In this document: positions 43,599 through 52,013 of the stretch, in pieces
Layout: every line of letters begins with the position of its first letter
Position numbering within the stretch: the first letter of the stretch is position 1
Origin: Taibaiella chishuiensis
GTDB taxonomy: Bacteria > Bacteroidota > Bacteroidia > Chitinophagales > Chitinophagaceae
NCBI RefSeq assembly: GCF_003014535.1
Contig: NZ_PYGD01000005.1
Location: 272,728-336,727, forward strand
Direction: 5' to 3'
DNA length: 64,000 nucleotides
The notes under the pieces: generated by a model
Told to the model about the DNA's origin: nothing
The model's input: only the letters and a program-made list of their open reading frames with translations
Databases searched by the model: none
Made by a program: the position numbers and the translations under genes

Positions 43599-44933
43599 AT
43601 GTTACCCTACGAGCCCCCCGTTTCTATTATGATCACAGGCGCTTCTGCCCCTGAACTGGCCGATATCCGTACCTGGCTGTCCGATTATAAGATCCATACA
43701 ACACCAGGACAGCACGCAGACCTCATCATTGCTTTCACCACTGACCCAGCAGCGGGAACACGGCATTTACAAATAAGCGCGGGTGGCGGCTCGGGTGACG
43801 ATGAAACCGGCAAACATACGGCCGGCAATACCCACAACCTGCCCATACAAAGTTTCAACCAAGATACTTTACGCCTGGTGCTTGAGCTCCTGGCCCGCAA
43901 AGGACAGGAAATTTATAAAAACCGCTATTACGAATATGCCTTCCTCCATGCCAACGATGCCTTCCTGATCGCAGACTGCGATCACCGCATACTCAATGTC
44001 AATCCCACGGCAGTGAATAAGTTTGGCTATAAGCCCGAAGACTTTTTAAGTATGGACATCCGCAACCTTTTTCTCCACGAAAAAGACAGCAAAGACCTGC
44101 TCAAAAACATCTGCGGTGATGATGAATACAAAAACGACTATGTGCTGCAAAAGAAGAATGGTGACGAATTTCCGGCCACGGTAGCGGCGTTCATGATGAA
44201 TGAAGACCAGGGACTGTTCCTGGTGGTGATCCGGGACATTTCGAAACGCAGGGAGCTGGAACATATAAAAGGCAAACAAAACCAGTTGACCGCAACGGGT
44301 AAGATGGCAAGGATCATAGCCCACGAATTACGCAATCCGCTCTACAACATCGTCCTGGCCTCGCAATTGCTACATGACACCGAAGCCGGTCTGGCAAGCG
44401 AAGAACAGGCGATCATACAACGTAACTGTCAGCGTATCGACGATCTGATCCGGCAATTGCTTGAACCCGGGCAGTGGAACCAACTGTCCGTTGCGCCCGT
44501 ACGGGTTGCCGGGATTGTCGACCAGGCGCTCAAACAGGTGCAGGACCGGCAACAGCTGAAGCAGGTAGCTATAATGGCCAGTATCGACCCGGAACTGACG
44601 ATTATGGCCGATACGCAAAAAATGGAAACGGCATTGGTCAACCTGGTTGTCAATGCGATCGAAGCGATAGAGGGGGAAGAACGCGGCGAGATTGCCATAG
44701 AGGCTGGTGTAACCGGCGACAGCGCTTTTATCAGGGTTAGCGACAATGGCCGGGGAATGAGCATCGGTGCGCAACAGGAACTCTTTTCGCCCTATTACAC
44801 CACAAAACCCCAGGGCATGGGGCTCGGATTGGTGAATACCCTGCAGATCATAGAAGCACACGGAGGCTCATTAAAATTCGAAAGCCGCGAGGGGCACGGA
44901 TCCGTGTTCTCTATAACGTTTCCGCACCAGTAA
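43599..44933 (+). CDS. PAS-domain sensor histidine kinase
   Basis: 444 residues, cytoplasmic (no TM segment seen). The N-terminal 100 residues are unassigned and include a low-complexity stretch of Gly, Ser, His and Thr. A PAS domain (about 115-215: AFLHANDAFLIADCDHRILN, NPTAVNKFGYKPEDFLSMDI) leads to a HisKA domain with phospho-accepting His242 in ARIIAHELRNPLYNIV, and a HATPase domain with NLVVNAIEAIEGEE, VSDNGRGMS and TTKPQGMGLGLVNTLQIIEA. It is tail-to-tail with an NtrC-type regulator, only 16 bases between stops, so the two probably form a phosphorelay though transcribed convergently. Confidence 0.9.
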   Translation: MLPYEPPVSIMITGASAPELADIRTWLSDYKIHTTPGQHADLIIAFTTDPAAGTRHLQISAGGGSGDDETGKHTAGNTHNLPIQSFNQDTLRLVLELLARKGQEIYKNRYYEYAFLHANDAFLIADCDHRILNVNPTAVNKFGYKPEDFLSMDIRNLFLHEKDSKDLLKNICGDDEYKNDYVLQKKNGDEFPATVAAFMMNEDQGLFLVVIRDISKRRELEHIKGKQNQLTATGKMARIIAHELRNPLYNIVLASQLLHDTEAGLASEEQAIIQRNCQRIDDLIRQLLEPGQWNQLSVAPVRVAGIVDQALKQVQDRQQLKQVAIMASIDPELTIMADTQKMETALVNLVVNAIEAIEGEERGEIAIEAGVTGDSAFIRVSDNGRGMSIGAQQELFSPYYTTKPQGMGLGLVNTLQIIEAHGGSLKFESREGHGSVFSITFPHQ

Positions 44934-44949
44934 CCGCGCTTGCAGCGGG

Positions 44950-46320
44950 TCAGGCTTCTATCAGTTTCAGTTTATTGTACAGTGTCTTACGGTCGATGTT
45001 CAACAACAGCGCCGCTTTTGTTTTATTGTATTTTACTTTTTTGAGCACCTCTAATATCTTCACATATTCGGCACGCAGGGCTACATTCTTCAGATCGTAG
45101 TCTCCTGTTGTTCCATCCGCCACCATATCACCCAGTAAGCCTTCCATACCGGAGTAGTTAAGGATTTCGGGTGGCAATGTCTTCCGGGATATCATATGGC
45201 CGGGCGCTGTCAGCAGGCAGGCACGGCGCATCACATTCTTCATCTCGCGGATATTACCCGGCCAGTTGTACTGGAGCAACAGCGCCATCGCCTGGTCCTC
45301 TACACCCGGTATGTTTCGCTTCAACTCGGCAGCAGACGTTTGTAAAAAGTGATCGATAAATACGGGAAGGTCGCCTTCTCTTTCCCGTAGGGGTGGTACA
45401 AAAAGCTCGAATTCGTTGAGCCGGTGATAGAGGTCTTCGCGGAAATGGCCGTCCTTAACCGCTTCCGCAAGGTTTTCGTTGGAAGCAACAACGATACGTG
45501 TATTCACTTCGATCTCTTTGGTACCGCCCAGGCGGCGGATCACCTTTTGCTGCAGGGCACGCAACAGGAATGTCTGTACCTCGTAGTTAAGGTTACCTAT
45601 TTCGTCGAGGAACAAAGTACCATTGTGCGCCAGTTCGAAAGCACCTGCCTGGCCTTGCAAAGCCCCGGTATAGGCGCCTTTCTCATGGCCGAACAGTTCA
45701 CTTACGGCCAACTCTTTCGAAAGGCAGCCGCAGTCTATAGCAATAAAGGCGCCATCGCGGTATGCACTGCCTTCGTGGAGCAGCCTGGCCAGCGACTCTT
45801 TGCCTGTACCGGTTTCGCCGTAGATAATTACGCTGAAATTGGTAGGCGCCACGATCGTCACATTATCATAAAGTTCTTTAGCGTATTTACTGGTCCCCAT
45901 TACATAGGCCTTGTTCGCAGCAATTGCTTTTACAGGAGTTGCGGGTTCTACAACGGCATCCTGCAGGTCAAATATCTCTCCCATCAACTCCAGCAGCCGC
46001 TCGGGGTAAAGCGGTTTGCTCAGGTAATTGTAGGCGCCGGCCTTCACCAGGTCTACGGCAATCTGCAACTCTGCATTGCCGGTTATAAAAACAACCGGGA
46101 CTCCCGGTTGCAGAATCTTGATCTTCTCGAGCAATTCTGCCCCGTTCATATCTCCCAGCCGGTAGTCACAAAAAATAAGATTAAAGGGTTCATTTCGTAA
46201 AAGTGCAATAGCCGCAGTCCCGGAGGTACAACTTTTTGCGTCATAGTGATGCCTGTCCAGGAACTTCGTCAACAGGGAGCAGACAGCAACTTCATCGTCT
46301 ATAATCAGGATTTTTTTCAT
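44950..46320 (-). CDS. Sigma-54-dependent NtrC-family response regulator
   Basis: 456 residues, full NtrC layout. Receiver domain (about 1-120: IIDDEVAVCSLL, phospho-acceptor Asp in NLIFCDYRLGDMNGAELLEK, YLSKPL), AAA+ domain (about 145-380) with Walker A YGETGTGKESLARLL, the sigma-54 contact loop GAYTGA in the place of GAFTGA, Walker B GTLFLDEIGNLNYEV, and a C-terminal Fis-type HTH (about 415-456, KVKYNKTKAALLLNIDRKTL). It activates RpoN-dependent promoters. The partner is probably the PAS kinase encoded tail-to-tail. Its targets may include the stress genes nearby, but that is inference. Confidence 0.92.
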   Translation of the reverse strand: MKKILIIDDEVAVCSLLTKFLDRHHYDAKSCTSGTAAIALLRNEPFNLIFCDYRLGDMNGAELLEKIKILQPGVPVVFITGNAELQIAVDLVKAGAYNYLSKPLYPERLLELMGEIFDLQDAVVEPATPVKAIAANKAYVMGTSKYAKELYDNVTIVAPTNFSVIIYGETGTGKESLARLLHEGSAYRDGAFIAIDCGCLSKELAVSELFGHEKGAYTGALQGQAGAFELAHNGTLFLDEIGNLNYEVQTFLLRALQQKVIRRLGGTKEIEVNTRIVVASNENLAEAVKDGHFREDLYHRLNEFELFVPPLREREGDLPVFIDHFLQTSAAELKRNIPGVEDQAMALLLQYNWPGNIREMKNVMRRACLLTAPGHMISRKTLPPEILNYSGMEGLLGDMVADGTTGDYDLKNVALRAEYVKILEVLKKVKYNKTKAALLLNIDRKTLYNKLKLIEA

Positions 46321-46767
46321 AAAAAGTATAAAGCGGATTGGTTCAGTGTGTGAGTAGCTTGTAAGTTAAGCATAAAAAAGGACAAAAGGTTCGATACCCG
46401 CTATGTTAATTCCTGGGGATTTAACGCGATATTAAATCCAACCCTAAAAACTATTAACAACTATTCTCGTATTATATGCGCGGTTAAATAACGGGCGTCT
46501 GCCGCAACTTTTGCAGACTAGGAGGCTGTTACTGTTGATTTCACAAAGTACCTGTATGTACAAGGCCGGCAAGTACTTGTTTACATGCCGGCAGGTATTC
46601 GAAATATGTAGCCATGAATTATTAGCGTTTACTACCGATGATTTAACAGCCGCCCAATTTATTGTTAAAGACAGCAATATAACCGGAATCCGTATTAGAG
46701 CCAGCCGTAAACGCTCAACATTTTTACCCCCTGAACTGTAATTGAATAAAGACCAAAATTGTTCCCT
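46321..46767. other. Gene-free divergent region
   Basis: 447 bases between the NtrC-type gene (leftward) and a small lipoprotein gene (rightward). It contains an inverted repeat GCCGGCA (46565-46571) / TGCCGGC (46586-46592). The open frame at 46511-46741 has no protein-like features. The promoters should be here. Confidence 0.5.
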
Positions 46768-47001
46768 ATGAGAAAAGTAACCATAGTAATCACAGCTTTA
46801 TTGCTTGGCGCAGGTATAACCGGTTGTAAGGGTAACAGCGAAGAGCAGGTACCCGAACAACCCCGCAGTACCAATGTAGACAGCACCAATATTTACGGCA
46901 CTGCGCCGGCACAATATGGTCATGATAACCCGGCAGACACTACCCCCCGTTTCCCCGAAGAGGATGATACAGGCCGCAGGGCCAATACGGATCAACGCTA
47001 A
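46768..47001 (+). CDS. Small lipoprotein of unknown function
   Basis: 77 residues. A lipoprotein signal ends in lipobox GITGC. The mature part (NSEEQVPEQPRSTNVDSTNI, then YGTAPAQYGHDNPADTTPRF) is low-complexity, rich in Pro, Asp, Asn and Thr, and ends acidic then basic. It resembles in size and style the two small exported proteins at 42209 and 42485. No family is recognised. Confidence 0.6.
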   Translation: MRKVTIVITALLLGAGITGCKGNSEEQVPEQPRSTNVDSTNIYGTAPAQYGHDNPADTTPRFPEEDDTGRRANTDQR

Positions 47002-47274
47002 TGGCTTAGCTAAAGTGTTGTAATTACCCGGTAAAGCAGGGGAACAGGGTATAAAGCACCGGGTTCCCTGCATATCCCCCCATCCCGTTCCATGCCTGTG
47101 AGTTCGTCATTGGGGAATTGCAGATACAGTTCGTGTACATAAATATCCACAGCCGGAGCCTGGTGTGCTGTCAAGCTATTGGTTATGAAGATGCAGCAAG
47201 ATTGGTACCGCTTTTGTACCCGTACCGGTAAAGCACAATGCTCATTTCATTTTAACCCTCCTCAAAAAAACTGT

Positions 47275-47916
47275 ATGAAAAACACAACAGGCACAACTGC
47301 CAGGACCGGGAATACACAAGGTACCAGCAACAGCAAAGCAGCAGGCAACACCAATAAAACTGCAAAGGGATCGTTGCTCGCAAAGTTTTTTACCGATATG
47401 CTCAAGGATATCTACTGGGCCGAAAATCATCTTGTAGAAAAACTCCAGGTCATGATGAAAGCAGCGACTACCGACGAACTGCAGGAAGCATTCGAGGATC
47501 ATATGCATGCTACGCAAAAACATAAAAGGCGCCTGCAAAAGGTATTCGAGATGATCGGGGAGAAAGCAGAAGCCAAGAAATGCGAAGCCATGGACGGGCT
47601 GACCAAAGAAGCGGAAACCATTATCAAAGAAACGGAAGAAGGCACGATGACCCGCGACGCAGCGCTGATCATTGCCGCCCAGAAAATCGAACATTACGAG
47701 ATCGCATCCTATGGCAGCCTGGTACAGGTAGCCCGCACCCTGGGTTATGACCGCGCTGCCACCCTGCTCGAAAAAACGCTTTGGGAAGAAGAAGATACCG
47801 ATCAGTTGCTTACTGATATTGCAGAATCGGATATCAACCCTATGGCCGATGAAGAAGAGGAAGAAGACGAAGCTAAAGCCGGCAAAGAGCCGGAAACATC
47901 AGGCATGGAAGCATAA
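47275..47916 (+). CDS. DUF892 ferritin-like stress protein (YciE/YciF type)
   Basis: 213 residues from the ATG at 47275, where the Thr/Asn-rich N-terminal tail begins; the frame extends 32 codons upstream without likeness. Residues about 35-190 form the DUF892 four-helix bundle: FTDMLKDIYWAENHLVEKL, TTDELQEAFEDHMHATQKHK, AQKIEHYEIASYGSLVQVA. The Glu and His residues match the di-metal site of the YciE/YciF ferritin-like family. The C-terminus is highly acidic. These proteins are linked to general stress, but their reaction is unsettled. A terminator follows. Confidence 0.9.
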   Translation: MKNTTGTTARTGNTQGTSNSKAAGNTNKTAKGSLLAKFFTDMLKDIYWAENHLVEKLQVMMKAATTDELQEAFEDHMHATQKHKRRLQKVFEMIGEKAEAKKCEAMDGLTKEAETIIKETEEGTMTRDAALIIAAQKIEHYEIASYGSLVQVARTLGYDRAATLLEKTLWEEEDTDQLLTDIAESDINPMADEEEEEDEAKAGKEPETSGMEA

Positions 47917-47990
47917 GTTCCATAAAAAAGCCGCGTATCCATAACCAACATAAGTTGCAGAACCAACTCAGCTATGGAGCACCGGAGTGA

Positions 47991-48021
47991 GACAGTATAG
48001 GCAACTATGCTGTCTTTTTTT
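47991..48021 (+). terminator. Terminator of the DUF892 gene
   Basis: A 9-bp inverted repeat (47991-47999 with 48006-48014, one G-T pair), followed by a run of seven T. Confidence 0.8.
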
Positions 48022-48055
48022 ATTGAAGTTGTTCCCCCTGGCATCTCCAGGACAG

Positions 48056-48090
48056 CAAAAAGCCTCATGTTCTTACGGGAACATGAGGCT
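48056..48090 (-). terminator. Terminator of the long KGG-motif gene
   Basis: A perfect 12-bp inverted repeat (48061-48072 with 48079-48090). On the minus strand it is followed by a run of T (complement of AAAA at 48057-48060). It lies 22 bases from the stop of the minus-strand gene. Confidence 0.8.
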
Positions 48091-48111
48091 CGGATATAAG
48101 CAGGGTGTTAC

Positions 48112-49065
48112 TTATCCCCGGTTTCTGCCGCCGTTATTGCGGTGTGCGGCGCGACCGCCTTTAGCCGCGTTACGGCGCACTTCTGTTTTATCCATAGCGG
48201 CAAAACCACGGCGGCTTCTCCTGCCGTTCGTCGCATACCGGTCGGTATCATATTCCTGGCCGTTATATTCGCGGTCCCGGTTGCTGTACTCGCGGTCATT
48301 GCCTTCGTTATTACGATAGCTACGATCGTTACCATAGTTACGATTACCCCATCCTGAAGTATTGTAGTCATCATCGTTGCGCCGGGTACGCCGCTCTGTG
48401 CCGGTATTAGCACCCTGGCTCGTCCTGCTCCTGTCGGAGAAAGCCTGCTGGCCATAACGGCGATTACGGTTTTCGCCATCGTTATAGTCATTGCGTTCAT
48501 TACGACGGTCTTCATCCCCGCGGTAGTTACGACGGTTGTTGTCCTGGTTGCGCCATTGCTCCGAATCCTGTCCCCAGCCTGTATCCTGGTTCATGCCGGT
48601 ATTCCTGCGTTGACGCTCGTTATTCCTGCTGCCGTATTCGGCGTAGCCGTAGCGGGTATCCTTATTGCGGCTGCCATAGTCGTCGTCATCATAATCGTCG
48701 TCATAGTCGTCCATATCTTCCTGTTGGTATCGGTTCGACGCATAACCACGGCTTCCGCGGTCTTCGTCATAATCATCTTCATCATCATAACCCGCGTCGT
48801 AGTTGCCATAGCGGTCACGGTCGTAACCATAGTTTTCATTATAGGTGTCCTGGCCGTATTGCTGGCCGTATTCATTCTGGCCGTACTGCTGCCCGTATTC
48901 ATTACGGCGGTTCTCATTGGCCGTATTATAGCGACGTTCCTCTTCCATAGATGAGGAGCCGCGGCGTTGCCGGCCACCGGTCCTGTAGTCTGTGTTGTAA
49001 TCATCATCGTAGCGTCGTTCGCGACGGTTGCCACTGTTACTATACTTTTGGTTCTGTGCACACAT
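48112..49065 (-). CDS. KGG-motif stress protein, Tyr/Asn/Arg/Asp-rich
   Basis: 317 residues from the ATG at 49065, where the low-complexity protein begins; the frame goes 79 codons further up into sequence unlike it. Most of the protein is a disordered tract rich in Arg, Asn, Tyr, Asp, Gly and Gln, with a tandem YGQNEYGQQYGQ-type repeat. The C-terminus carries one KGG motif: RRGFAAMDKTEVRRNAAKGG then RAAHRN, as in the KGG general stress proteins. It is a paralogue of the protein at 34966-35613, but here Lys of KGG is intact. Probable role in dehydration or oxidative stress tolerance is by family analogy only. Confidence 0.78.
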   Translation of the reverse strand: MCAQNQKYSNSGNRRERRYDDDYNTDYRTGGRQRRGSSSMEEERRYNTANENRRNEYGQQYGQNEYGQQYGQDTYNENYGYDRDRYGNYDAGYDDEDDYDEDRGSRGYASNRYQQEDMDDYDDDYDDDDYGSRNKDTRYGYAEYGSRNNERQRRNTGMNQDTGWGQDSEQWRNQDNNRRNYRGDEDRRNERNDYNDGENRNRRYGQQAFSDRSRTSQGANTGTERRTRRNDDDYNTSGWGNRNYGNDRSYRNNEGNDREYSNRDREYNGQEYDTDRYATNGRRSRRGFAAMDKTEVRRNAAKGGRAAHRNNGGRNRG

Positions 49066-49516
49066 AGCTGAGGTTTTTTTAAAGTTGAGAGAATAGTAGT
49101 AAACACGCAAAGGCCATGCCAGCGGGCATTGGCGGCGGCATGCACTTCCAGGCCCAAAAGGCAATCCACTCATGTTGAAATGCTTACCCCGGTAATCGGT
49201 AATGTGTGGCCCGCCGCCGCACTGCCCGCAATGCAAACAGCCGGGTACTCTTTTGCGGAAAGAGGGTATACAAATCCCCGAACCGGTGCAGCAGCAAAGC
49301 ACAACAGGTCAACCGCATATCCAGGTGCAGTTAATGTACAGCCGGCAGGGCAATGTTTCCGGCACAGGAATGCCTTGCAGGAAAAGCAATAGGAGGGTTG
49401 GGCATAACTTTATAAAATCCTTATAAACATTAGGGCTTCAAAGCAGTTTAAACTGCAGGAACCACAAGGTTAAACACCCTGGCTACAGGCATTTTAAACC
49501 GCAAAAAACAGGAATC
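49066..49516. other. Sparse divergent region
   Basis: 451 bases between the long KGG gene (leftward) and a small unknown gene (rightward). It contains the low-confidence small frame 49202-49426; otherwise I see only presumed promoters. Confidence 0.45.
49202..49426 (+). CDS. Possible small zinc-knuckle-like protein
   Basis: 74 residues. The start MCGPPPHCPQCKQPGTLLRK shows Cys residues in C-x5-C-x2-C spacing, like a zinc ribbon half; another Cys is near the C-terminus (GMPCRKSNRR). No family recognised. It may be spurious: no terminator follows, and the only downstream gene begins 90 bases later. Confidence 0.3.
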   Translation: MCGPPPHCPQCKQPGTLLRKEGIQIPEPVQQQSTTGQPHIQVQLMYSRQGNVSGTGMPCRKSNRRVGHNFIKSL

Positions 49517-49753
49517 ATGAAAAAGTTCAAAGTATTGATCGGGAGAAACTATGAATTACTCTCCCTTACAGAAACCGACAATAGTATGCCCGATGACAAA
49601 GACCTGTATTACGACTGGGGATCGGACATGAAAATGCCCGACTTCGTACTGATACGGGCAGCTGATAAAGAAGAGGCCTATAATAAAGGACTCGCCTTTA
49701 TTGAAGAATGGAAAGCCAAACACCAAAGCGAACGCAATGCCGGCGCCGCATAA
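49517..49753 (+). CDS. Small hypothetical protein
   Basis: 78 residues, cytoplasmic. FKVLIGRNYELLSLTETDNS starts as a beta strand pair, and the second half (DFVLIRAADKEEAYNKGLAF, then a charged helix) suggests a small alpha-beta fold. I do not recognise the family. A terminator follows. Confidence 0.6.
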   Translation: MKKFKVLIGRNYELLSLTETDNSMPDDKDLYYDWGSDMKMPDFVLIRAADKEEAYNKGLAFIEEWKAKHQSERNAGAA

Positions 49754-49832
49754 GCACCGTGCGGATACGCGTGTCACAACCATTCCCCGCATACCTTCTT
49801 AAAGCCGGCAGCAGCCGGCTCCGCCCTGAACG

Positions 49833-49875
49833 TAACCTTTGCCTGGTCCTGACCCGGTAAAGGTTATTTTGTTTT
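49833..49875 (+). terminator. Terminator after the 78-residue gene
   Basis: An 11-bp inverted repeat with one G-T pair (49833-49843 with 49856-49866), followed by TTTGTTTT. Confidence 0.75.
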
Positions 49876-49938
49876 ACCCCCTACCCCATTGCAGTCCCGC
49901 TCTGGAATTTTTTTTTGTTAAATCCCGGAAAAAATTTT

Positions 49939-49984
49939 GTGTAGTCAAATAACTACACTTAAATTTGTAGTCAAATAGCTACAC
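49939..49984 (+). promoter_or_regulatory. Tandem palindromic operator of the ArsR-type regulator
   Basis: Two palindromes sit directly upstream of the ATG at 49986. The first, GTGTAGT-CAAATA-ACTACAC (49939-49958), has perfect 7-bp arms. The second, TGTAG-TCAAATAG-CTACA (49966-49983), repeats the same core TAGTCAAATA. They are 26 bases apart. Two copies of one inverted repeat at the start of an ArsR-family gene are expected for autoregulation, and the second copy would overlap the ribosome landing site. Confidence 0.75.
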
Positions 49985-49985
49985 A

Positions 49986-50324
49986 ATGAATCTGAGAAGA
50001 GATGTATTCCAGGCCCTGGCCGATCCGACCCGCAGAGCAATACTGCTGCTGGTGGCCTCGCAATCGATGACTGCAGGCGCCATCGCCGCCAATTTCGATA
50101 CTGCCCGTCCCACGGTATCCAAACACCTGCAGATCCTTACCGAATGCGATCTGCTGCAACAGGAACAAAACGGCCGGGAAATATATTATCACTTTAATCC
50201 GCAAAAAATGAAAGAAGTAGCAGACTTTATCGAACCCTTCCGCAAACTCTGGGACGACCGCTTTAATAAGCTGGAAGCGATTATGAAACAACGCATGAAT
50301 AAATCGTCCGATAAAAAACAGTAA
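49986..50324 (+). CDS. ArsR-family transcriptional regulator (SdpR-like)
   Basis: 112 residues, typical for small ArsR winged helices. The HTH is in [20 protein letters not shown] and [20 protein letters not shown], followed by the wing [14 protein letters not shown]. No Cys metal-site motif (ELCVCDL type) is present, so metal sensing is not supported; the SdpR/PadR-like group acts as a repressor of adjacent SRPBCC and DoxX genes. The tandem palindromes just upstream are its probable operator. It heads the run of genes to 54.4 kb. Confidence 0.92.
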   Translation: MNLRRDVFQALADPTRRAILLLVASQSMTAGAIAANFDTARPTVSKHLQILTECDLLQQEQNGREIYYHFNPQKMKEVADFIEPFRKLWDDRFNKLEAIMKQRMNKSSDKKQ

Positions 50325-50365
50325 CTCCGTTCTCATTATTTTTTCAACACAACAAACCAATTGAT

Positions 50366-50833
50366 ATGGAACAGAAAACCAGGATACATGCCGAAGACGG
50401 CAAACAGGAAATGATCATTACCCGCAGCTTCGACCTGCCGGTAGACCTGCTCTTTAAGGCCTATGAAGAAGCAGAGATCATAGAACAATGGATGGGCACC
50501 AAAGTACGGAAGCTCGAGAACCGGAAATACGGCGGTTACCTGTTCGAGACCCACGATCCCAAAGGCAACCTGGCATTTGAAGCCAGTGGCACCATCCACG
50601 ATTTTGTGCCCGATAAGCGCATCGTACGCACCTTCGAGATGAGCAATGCCCCTTTTGATGTACAACTGGAATTCCTGGATTTCGAACCGCTTTCCGATAC
50701 CACCAGCAAACTAACCATGCACGTTGTATACCGTTCCGCCACCATCCGGGACCAGGTATTGAAACTGCCTTTTGCCCAGGGCATCAATATGGCGCATAAC
50801 CGGCTGCAGGACATTGTCAACAAATTAAAATAG
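50366..50833 (+). CDS. SRPBCC protein, AHSA1 (activator of Hsp90 ATPase-like) family
   Basis: 155 residues. START/SRPBCC fold with the AHSA1-type motif: ITRSFDLPVDLLFKAYEEAE, then IEQWMGTKVRKLENRKYGGY and FRN-like strand patterns such as DKRIVRTFEMSNAPFDVQ. These domains bind hydrophobic ligands in a deep pocket. In Bacteroidota such genes frequently follow an ArsR regulator as here (41 bases). Ligand unknown. Confidence 0.88.
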   Translation: MEQKTRIHAEDGKQEMIITRSFDLPVDLLFKAYEEAEIIEQWMGTKVRKLENRKYGGYLFETHDPKGNLAFEASGTIHDFVPDKRIVRTFEMSNAPFDVQLEFLDFEPLSDTTSKLTMHVVYRSATIRDQVLKLPFAQGINMAHNRLQDIVNKLK

Positions 50834-50839
50834 CCCATC

Positions 50840-51229
50840 ATGAGCAAAAGAAACAAGATCATCTATTGGATCGCAACAGCCTGGCTGTCGCTGGGTATGG
50901 TATCGACCGGCATCGTACAGCTGCTGCACCACGAAGCGGAAGTCAACATGATGGCGCACCTGGGCTACCCGGCCTACCTGCTTACCCTCTTGGGTATCTG
51001 GAAGATGCTGGGTGTTATCGCCATACTCGTACCCAGGGCCGCGCTGCTTAAGGAATGGGCCTATGCCGGTTTCTTCTTCGCAATGTCTGGCGCCGTATTT
51101 TCGCACCTGGCCATCGGCGACAGCGCCAAAGAGCTGTTCGGACCGGTATTGCTGCTCGTGCTGACCGCCTTATCCTGGTACTACAGGCCTGCCGACCGCA
51201 AGAAAATTTCCGCTAATTTCACCGCGTAA
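50840..51229 (+). CDS. DoxX-like integral membrane protein
   Basis: 129 residues with four TM helices (IIYWIATAWLSLGMVSTGIV, GYPAYLLTLLGIWKMLGVIA, WAYAGFFFAMSGAVFSHLA, VLLLVLTALSWYY). The pattern HLGYPAYLLTLLGIWKMLG is that of the DoxX-like family and resembles the protein at 21862-22263. It is six bases after the SRPBCC gene, so co-translated with it. Function unknown. Confidence 0.88.
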   Translation: MSKRNKIIYWIATAWLSLGMVSTGIVQLLHHEAEVNMMAHLGYPAYLLTLLGIWKMLGVIAILVPRAALLKEWAYAGFFFAMSGAVFSHLAIGDSAKELFGPVLLLVLTALSWYYRPADRKKISANFTA

Positions 51230-51274
51230 AACAGGACCGCAACCCTGCGGATCCGGCAACTAAAAAAACTTGTT

Positions 51275-51862
51275 ATGAACGGCGCTAATCCTAAAGCAGA
51301 CTGGTACTTCGAAAAAGAAGAACAATGGAAGGACGAGATCGCGGAGCTACGCAAAATCGTACTGGACTGCGGTCTTACCGAAGAACTCAAATGGGGTTGT
51401 CCCTGTTATACCCACGGGCAGGGCAACATCGTATTGATCCATGTGTTTAAAACCTATTGTGCCTTATTGTTCTTTAAAGGCGCCCTGTTGCAGGATGGCA
51501 AACAGATCCTGATACAACAGACCGCTAATGTACAATCGGCGCGCCAGGCGCGGTTTACCAGTGTTCGTGAAGTAACCGGTAAAGCTGCCGTACTTAAAAA
51601 GTATATTTATGAAGCCATTGCTGTTGAAGAGGCCGGTCTGAAAGTGGCCCTGAAAAAGACCGAAGATTACCCGGTACCCGAAGAGTTTCAGCAAGCCCTG
51701 CAGGAGCATGCCGGTTTGAAAACAGCATTTGAAGCCCTGACGCCCGGCCGGCAGAAAGCTTACCTGTTTTATTTTGCACAGGCCAAACAAGCCAAGACAA
51801 GAATGGCCAGGATCGAAAAGTACCTGCCCCTGATCCTGGCCGGCAAAGGACTGAATGATTAA
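51275..51862 (+). CDS. YdeI/OmpD-associated family protein (DUF1801 plus YdeI C-terminus)
   Basis: 195 residues. The first part (WKDEIAELRKIVLDCGLTEE, then LKWGCPCYTHGQGNIVLIHV) is a DUF1801-like fold, and the second (PVPEEFQQALQEHAGLKTAF, LTPGRQKAYLFYFAQAKQAK) is the YdeI-type helical bundle. Members are cytoplasmic proteins of unknown function, once linked with bacteriocin protection. It follows the DoxX gene by 45 bases in the same direction. Confidence 0.88.
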   Translation: MNGANPKADWYFEKEEQWKDEIAELRKIVLDCGLTEELKWGCPCYTHGQGNIVLIHVFKTYCALLFFKGALLQDGKQILIQQTANVQSARQARFTSVREVTGKAAVLKKYIYEAIAVEEAGLKVALKKTEDYPVPEEFQQALQEHAGLKTAFEALTPGRQKAYLFYFAQAKQAKTRMARIEKYLPLILAGKGLND

Positions 51863-52013
51863 ACCCCTTGCTGCATTTGTTCCGGATCATACCTTGCCCA
51901 AAGGACTACCAATAACCAGTCCTGCATACCCACCTTTCCCTGTCATTGCTAAAAATTACCGCGCTATTTTTCCGGCGTAACGGATTTTCGTATATTTATG
52001 GATCAACACGAAT

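Noticed and set aside
46511..46741. Plus-strand frame of 76 codons in the region upstream of the small lipoprotein gene
   Set aside because: Odd composition, no export signal or domain, no terminator.
47203..47218. Sigma-54-like sequence TGGTACCGCTTTTGTA before the DUF892 gene
   Set aside because: The -24 half fits but the -12 GC is GT. Similar near-misses (GG-N10-GG) before 34966 and 42209 also fail, so no sigma-54 promoter is called.
48840..48905. Short tandem repeats that could suggest a CRISPR or microsatellite
   Set aside because: They encode the YGQ-type repeats of the KGG protein and are in frame; no spacer/repeat structure of a CRISPR array exists in the window.
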